Source: Microvelia longipes
Taxonomy: Eukaryota > Arthropoda > Insecta > Hemiptera > Veliidae
Length of the DNA: 64,000 bases
Reading direction: 5' to 3'
Assembly (NCBI GenBank): GCA_018340805.1
Contig: JACMZG010001913.1
Location: forward strand, 32,200,435 to 32,264,434
In this document: positions 59,630 through 64,000 of the stretch, piece by piece
How positions within the stretch are numbered: the stretch's first letter is position 1
How the letters are laid out: each line of letters begins with the position of its first letter
The notes under the pieces: model-generated
Seen by the model: the letters and a program-made list of their open reading frames with translations, nothing else
Database searches by the model: none
What the model was told of the DNA's origin: nothing
Position numbers and translations under genes: made by a program

Positions 59630-60355
59630 CAAGTTTGTGTTTATGATTTAAGTTGGGGGCCTCATCACTAGAGTCTTGAATAGCGCTAGTAGTAAAAATA
59701 TATTTGCTCTATTCTCTACTAGATTGTGCTGTAGTATTTTTTTAAAAACAAACAGTTGCAATCGTTTAGTAAAATAAAATAAAAGTAAACAAAGATCTAT
59801 GGTATGCTGTAGTATTCGCGATGTATTTTTGTTTAATAAAACTTGGGGGCCTCATCACGCGAAGCAGCACTATCGTTTTCTTAAAAAAATAACAATAATT
59901 CATTTTTAGTTTTTTAGACTTAACATTTAAATTTGCTATCTGAGTATAACATCTCGGGTTGGCGCAAACGGATAAGTAAAGGAAACAAACAAAAATTGAA
60001 ACTCTGACATTAGAGGTTCAAATCCAAGGGGGGACGACAGAATGGGTATGAGTGAGAAATAATTTTTTTTTCACTTTTTACCAATGTATACGAAATTCTT
60101 ATACAGCTTTCTTGGGATCACTCATCCATCGACTCCTCAATGATTCTAGCGCTGAAAAGCGGATGGAAAGACTTAATTACCCTCACAGCTCGTTGTTTGG
60201 TTGAATAAAAAAAATAAATAAAATGTCAGAAATAAAAATATGTGACAGTTTCACGCTGTCACCACTAGACTGTACTACTTGAGCCTCCTGCATCCCATCA
60301 ACTATTTTTTTTAAATCTTTGAGTGAGCCATCTATGTTAATATTGTTTATCTATG
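59588..60355. mobile_element. hAT-like MITE, 768 bp, 8-bp target duplication
   Basis: Flanked on both sides by ATCCTAAG (59580-59587 and 60356-60363). The left end is ATAGATGGTTCACTC. GAGTGAGCCATCTAT, its inverse with one mismatch, lies 20 bp inside the right end. Copies A and C lack the segment and read straight across (ATCTTTAG|TGACGG and TTCCTAAG|TGGACG). Eight-base duplications are typical of hAT elements, but the ends do not show a standard hAT consensus. The interior has a tRNA B-box-like GAGGTTCAAATCCAAG near 60014. Confidence 0.75.
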
Positions 60356-60513
60356 ATCCTAAGTGACGGAAACGGTATTTTTTATTTAAAAACATAAATC
60401 ATGAATATATTTTTGTTTATAATGCTTGTTAGTTTTAATATTATAGCATACTATTAATAATAAAGTATTAATAAAATCTTAATTAGTAAAATAAATTTGT
60501 GAGAAAGCCTCTC

Positions 60514-60747
60514 AGGCCCGCGAAGCGGGCCTGTGTGGAGAGGCTGTGAAAATTCGCTAGGTACATGGCAAAATGCCATGTAACAAGAACAATAATGAAA
60601 CAACACATCATACAAAACAACAACAATGTGGCCGCGAAGCGGCCACAGGGAGGCCGGGCCGCGAAGCGGCCCGGTGGGCCGACGCCGCGGAGCGGACGAG
60701 GCGCGAAGCGCCGAGGCCGCGTAGCGGCTACGGGCCGAAGGCCCGTA
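60514..60747 (+). repeat. Array of eight hairpins, seven with GNA triloops (copy B)
   Basis: Hairpins in order: GGCCCGCGAAGCGGGCC (60515), TACATGGCAAAATGCCATGT (60562), TGGCCGCGAAGCGGCCA (60628), CCGGGCCGCGAAGCGGCCCG (60654), CCGCGGAGCGG (60685), GGCGCGAAGCGCC (60700), GCCGCGTAGCGGC (60716), ACGGGCCGAAGGCCCGT (60730). All but the second have a C-GNA-G loop (GAA, GGA or GTA). DNA hairpins of the GCGNAGC type are known to be exceptionally stable. GC content is far above the rest of the window. Confidence 0.92.
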
Positions 60748-61030
60748 TTTTTATTTGCAAATGTTGCATTAATTTTATTGGTAAAATATAAAAAAAAACT
60801 GTTTATTTACAATTGGAATAGAGCTGTTTATTTACAATTTTCAAAGAAAGCTGTATGTTTACGATTGGAATGGAAAATTTTCAAAGAAAAGCTGTATGTT
60901 TACGATTGGAATGGGGAATTTTCAAAGAAAATCTGTATGTTTACGATTGGAATGGGGAATTTTCTAAGAAAAGCTGTATGTTTACGATTGGAATGAGGAA
61001 TTTTCAAAGAATATATATGTTTGTTTACAA
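60748..61030 (+). repeat. Duplicated segment, copy 2, right part with 41-bp minisatellite
   Basis: TTTTTATTTGCAAATGTTGC onward matches 58357-58605. The minisatellite has about 5.5 units here. Confidence 0.88.
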
Positions 61031-61314
61031 TTTTTTTAGACGCTTATTCTTATTCTTTCTTATACTAATATTCGTACAAGCTCTGATCGAATTGAAGCTT
61101 GGCGCGAGGCTTTATCTAATAATTTACTCTAATTCTAATTTGACCTTGTTTCATCACGTTAATTGAGTTGAGTAAATTACTTTAGTTAAATGTAAAGTAA
61201 AATATAAATTTACTTAACTTAATTTAATAACTGTAAAAGTAAATTACTTAACTGAGTAAGTTACTATAATGTATTATTGTGACAAACTTTAACGACTAAT
61301 GTTGGATGTTACAG
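61031..61314. other. End of the large intron
   Basis: AT-rich sequence leading to the TTACAG acceptor. No other feature seen. Confidence 0.6.
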
Positions 61315-61435
61315 GCATGCGCACCACGATACATGTGGTTCACCACGGTGCAGAACAGAAGAGACCCCGTTGGAACATGCTACATCGCTAAGAACGAGTT
61401 TCAAAGTTTCTCCGAATATTCCCCCTGCAGAACAA
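61315..61435 (+). CDS. Integrin alpha chain, next internal exon (disulfide-bonded part of the same FG-GAP blade)
   Basis: This exon follows acceptor TTACAG and ends at donor AACAA|GTAAGC. It has 40 full codons plus one base (phase 1 exit). The peptide reads ACAPRYMWF, then NRRDPVGTCY, then EYSPCRT, the conserved cysteine-containing segment of blade 2 of integrin alpha beta-propellers. It joins in phase 0 to the exon ending at 11002, giving the uninterrupted family motif DGIVL-ACAPRY. The three cysteines match the family pattern. The two exons are 50,312 bp apart. An in-frame 42-bp minisatellite starts about 10 bp after the donor, so intron retention would add a run of repeated residues before a stop. 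The next exon lies beyond the window. Confidence 0.94.
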
Positions 61436-61445
61436 GTAAGCTTTT

Positions 61446-61710
61446 TGAATATTTTGCTTGTATTATTCGTATAATTCTGCCCACTACTAAATATTTTGCT
61501 TGTATTATTCGTATGATTCTGCCCACTACTAAATATTTTGCTTGTATTATTCGTATGATTCTCCCCACTACTGAATGTTTTCCTTGTATTATTCGTATGA
61601 TTCTGCCCACTACTGAATATTTTGCTTGTATTATTCGTATGATTCTCCCCACTACTGAATGTTTTCCTTGTATTGTTCGTATGATTCTGCCCACTACTGA
61701 ATATTTTGTT
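61446..61710 (+). repeat. Minisatellite, 42 bp unit, about 6.5 copies, next to the exon
   Basis: Unit contains TATTTTGCTTGTATTATTCG then TATGATTCTGCCCACTACT. Two variants alternate in the later copies (TATTTTGCTTG/CTGCCC and TGTTTTCCTTG/CTCCCC), giving an 84-bp higher order. As 42 is a multiple of three, the frame of the integrin exon stays open through the array. Confidence 0.93.
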
Positions 61711-61954
61711 TTTTTTTTTTCTTTATAATTTGGTATTATAATAGGCTATGTTTCCTATGACAAGCACTAATGAATTTGAATTTGCCACATTTGTACTCAG
61801 CACTATCTAAAGAACAAAGAATAATTATTTGAACCACCATTAGTTCCTAATACATTTTTCTAAAATTGAATTTATTTCTCTTTAACCTTCTATTCGCGAT
61901 TCAAAGTCTGTAGCAGCGCCACCGTCGCTGATAAGATACAAGAGACCACAATAG
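61711..61954. other. Unique AT-rich spacer between two minisatellites
   Basis: Nothing recognised apart from a T run at 61709-61720. Confidence 0.5.
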
Positions 61955-64000
61955 ATAACCGAGGGTAACGTATTGATAACGTAATTGATAACAATAGGTA
62001 ACCAATAGGGTAACCGTATTGATAACAATAGGGTAACCGTATTGATAACAAAGGGTAACTGTATTGATAACAATAGGGTAACCGAATTGATAACAATAGA
62101 GTAACCGTATTGATAACAATAGGGTAACCGTATTGATAACAATAGGGTAACCGTATTGATAACAATAGGGTACCGTATTGACAATACCATAGGGTAACCG
62201 TATTGATAACAATAGGGTAACCGTATTGATAACAATAGGGTAACGTATTGATAACAATAGGTAACCGTATTGATAACAATAGGGTAACTGTATTGATAAC
62301 AATAGGTAACCGAATTGATAACAATGTAACCGATTGATAACACCGTAACCGTATTGATAACAATAGGGTAACTGTATTGTAACTAACCGTAACAACGTAA
62401 TTGATAACAAATAGGGTAACCGTATTGATAACAATAGGGTAACCGTATTGATAATAATAGGGTAACCGTATTGATAACAATAGGGTAACTGTATTGATAA
62501 CAATAGGGTAACCGAATTGATAACAATAGGGTAACTGTATTGATAACAATAGGGTAACAATAGGGTAACCGTATTGATAACAATAGGGTAACTGTTTTGA
62601 TAACAATAGGGTAACCGAATTGATAACAATAGAGTAACCGTATTGATAACAATAGGGTAACTGTATTGATAACAATAGGGTAACCGTATTGATTAGGGTA
62701 ACGTATTGATAACAATGGGTAACTGTATTGATAATAATAGGGTAACCGTATTGATAATAATAGGGTAACTGTATTGATAACAATAGGGTAACCGTATTGA
62801 TAACAATAGGTAACCGTATTATAACAATAGGGTAACCGTATTGATAACAATAGGGTAACTGTATTGATAACAATAGGGTAACCGTATTGATAACAATAGG
62901 GTAACCGTATTGATAACAATAGGTAACCGTATTGATAACAATAGGGTAACCGTATTGATAATAATATTGATAACAATAGGGTAACTGTATTGATAACAAT
63001 AGGGTAACGTATTGATAACATAGGGTAACCGTATTGATAATAATAGGGTACCGTATTGATAACAATAGGGTAACTGTTTTGATAACAATAGGTATTGGGT
63101 ATTGATAACAATAGGGTAACTGTTGATAACCGTATGATAACAATAGGGTAACCCGTATTGATAACAATAGGGTAACTGTATTGATAACAATAGGGTAACC
63201 GAATTGATAACAATAGAGTAACCGAATTGATAACAATAGGTAACCTAACCGTATTGATAACAATAGGGTAAACGTATTGATAACAATAGGTAACCGTATT
63301 GATAACAATAGGGTAACCGTATTGATAACAATAGGGTAACGAATTGATAACAATAGGGTAACTGTATTGATAACAATAGGGTAACCGAATTGATAACTAA
63401 CCGTATTGATAACAATAGGGTAACTGTATAGATAACAATAGGGTAACCGATTGATAACAATATAATATAACATAGGTAACCGTATTGATAACCAATTGAT
63501 AACAACTGTATTGATAACAATAGGTAACCGAATTGATAACAATGTAACCGAATTGATAACAAATAGGGTAACCGTATGATAACAATAGGGTAACCGTATT
63601 GATAACAATAGGGTAACCGTATTGATAACAATAGGGTAACTGTATTGATAACAATAGGGTAACCGAATTGATAACAATAGAGTAACCGTATTGATAACAA
63701 TAGGGTAATGATAACAATAGGGTAACGTATTGATAACAATAGGGTAATAGGGTAACCGTATTGATAACAATAGGGTAACCGTATTGATAACAATAGGGTA
63801 ACCGTATTGATAACAATAGGTAACCGTATTGATAACAATAGGGTAACCGTATTGAAACAATAGAGACCGTGAAAACATAGAGTAACCGAATTGATAACAA
63901 TAGAGTAACCGTATTGATAATAATAGGGTAACCGTATTGATAACAATAGGGTAACCGAATTGAAAACAATAGAGTAACCGTATTGATAATAATAGGGTAA
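61955..64000 (+). repeat. Minisatellite, 23 bp unit, about 88 copies, continues past the window end
   Basis: Unit contains ATAACAATAGGGTAACCG followed by TATTG. Two main variable positions: ACCG/ACTG and GTATT/GAATT. Single-base losses occur every few units. Long minus-strand frames here (for example 61890-63878) are read-through of the repeat (Ile-Asn-Thr-Val, Leu-Ser-Ile-Arg) and not proteins. Confidence 0.96.

Larger units (their letters stand above)
58829..60747 (+). mobile_element. GNA-hairpin element, copy B (contains a later insertion)
   Basis: Starts with a terminal palindrome (AGCGAATTTTCATTATGAAA continuing to TGACGCT) and ends TACGGGCCGAAGGCCCGTA. In order it holds a TA tract (58955-59012), TACGAAAGGG-like unique sequence, two TGACGTCA sites, a TATAAAAG box, a small reading frame from 59459, a 768-bp insertion with 8-bp target duplication, and the hairpin array 60514-60747. 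Its ends are fixed by the unoccupied duplicate at 58168-58630: the empty site has a run of seven T, the filled site four T on the left and five on the right. So only 2-4 T could be duplicated. Without the insertion the element is 1143 bp. No transposase is encoded; it is non-autonomous, or uses an unknown mechanism. Confidence 0.88.

Noticed and set aside
58829..60747. A Helitron
   Set aside because: It lacks the 5' TC and 3' CTRR ends and the A-T target; the 3' hairpin alone is not enough.
60565..60996. A 143-codon frame spanning the hairpin array and the 41-bp minisatellite
   Set aside because: It crosses the element boundary and is built from palindromes and tandem repeats.
61890..63878. 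A 662-codon open frame on the minus strand
   Set aside because: It is read-through of a 23-bp minisatellite with frame drift by small indels; the peptide is only repeated YPIVINTVTLLLSIRL-like text.
61955..64000. Homing endonuclease I-SceI-like sites (GATAACAATAGGGTAAC resembles TAGGGATAACAGGGTAAT)
   Set aside because: Only partial, order-shuffled resemblance; a coincidence of repeat composition.

Overview
The window looks like nuclear DNA from an animal, most probably an arthropod. It is AT-rich, has GT-AG introns, and is crowded with tRNA-derived SINEs, a 5S-like fragment, a Copia LTR retrotransposon with an initiator-tRNA type primer site, LINE fragments, fold-back elements and many micro- and minisatellites. 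The species cannot be fixed from sequence alone. | The only host gene I can identify with confidence is an integrin alpha chain on the + strand. Two consecutive coding exons are present, at 10905-11002 and 61315-61435. They join in phase 0 and together encode the start and disulfide segment of one FG-GAP blade of the beta-propeller (WFGATV, then CAPRY, then PVGTC, then EYSPCRT). The 50.3 kb between them (11003-61314) is one intron, so most of the window is intronic. The flanks 1-10904 and 61436-64000 are probably the neighbouring introns. | Layout: 1-10904 holds fold-back and MITE-like elements, two tRNA-derived SINE types, a 5S-like fragment and a Penelope-like inverted repeat. 11036-11733 is an antisense copy of a long tRNA-headed SINE, 33 bp after the splice donor. 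17012-18510 and 58829-60747 are inverted copies of an unusual element of about 1.13 kb; a partial third copy lies at about 37870-38195. 25257-26222 is the sense copy of the long SINE. 33586-35830 is an internally deleted Copia element with identical LTRs. 40045-47549 is a tandem array (units of 2.9, 1.0, 3.1 and 0.5 kb) carrying LINE reverse transcriptase fragments. 52484-53660 is a 26-bp minisatellite. 61446-61710 and 61955-64000 are minisatellites of 42 and 23 bp after the second exon. | The element at 17012-18510 / 58829-60747 is the most unusual object. It starts with a terminal palindrome and carries two TGACGTCA sites, a TATA box and a tiny basic open reading frame (about 42 codons, intact in two copies). 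It ends with eight GC-rich or palindromic hairpins, seven of which have GNA triloops. Each full copy contains a different later insertion, and the other copy shows the corresponding empty site. A local duplication also preserves the element's own empty integration site. | Several repeat arrays show many one-base losses in short homopolymers. This looks like incomplete polishing of a long-read assembly, so frame interruptions there should be treated with caution.
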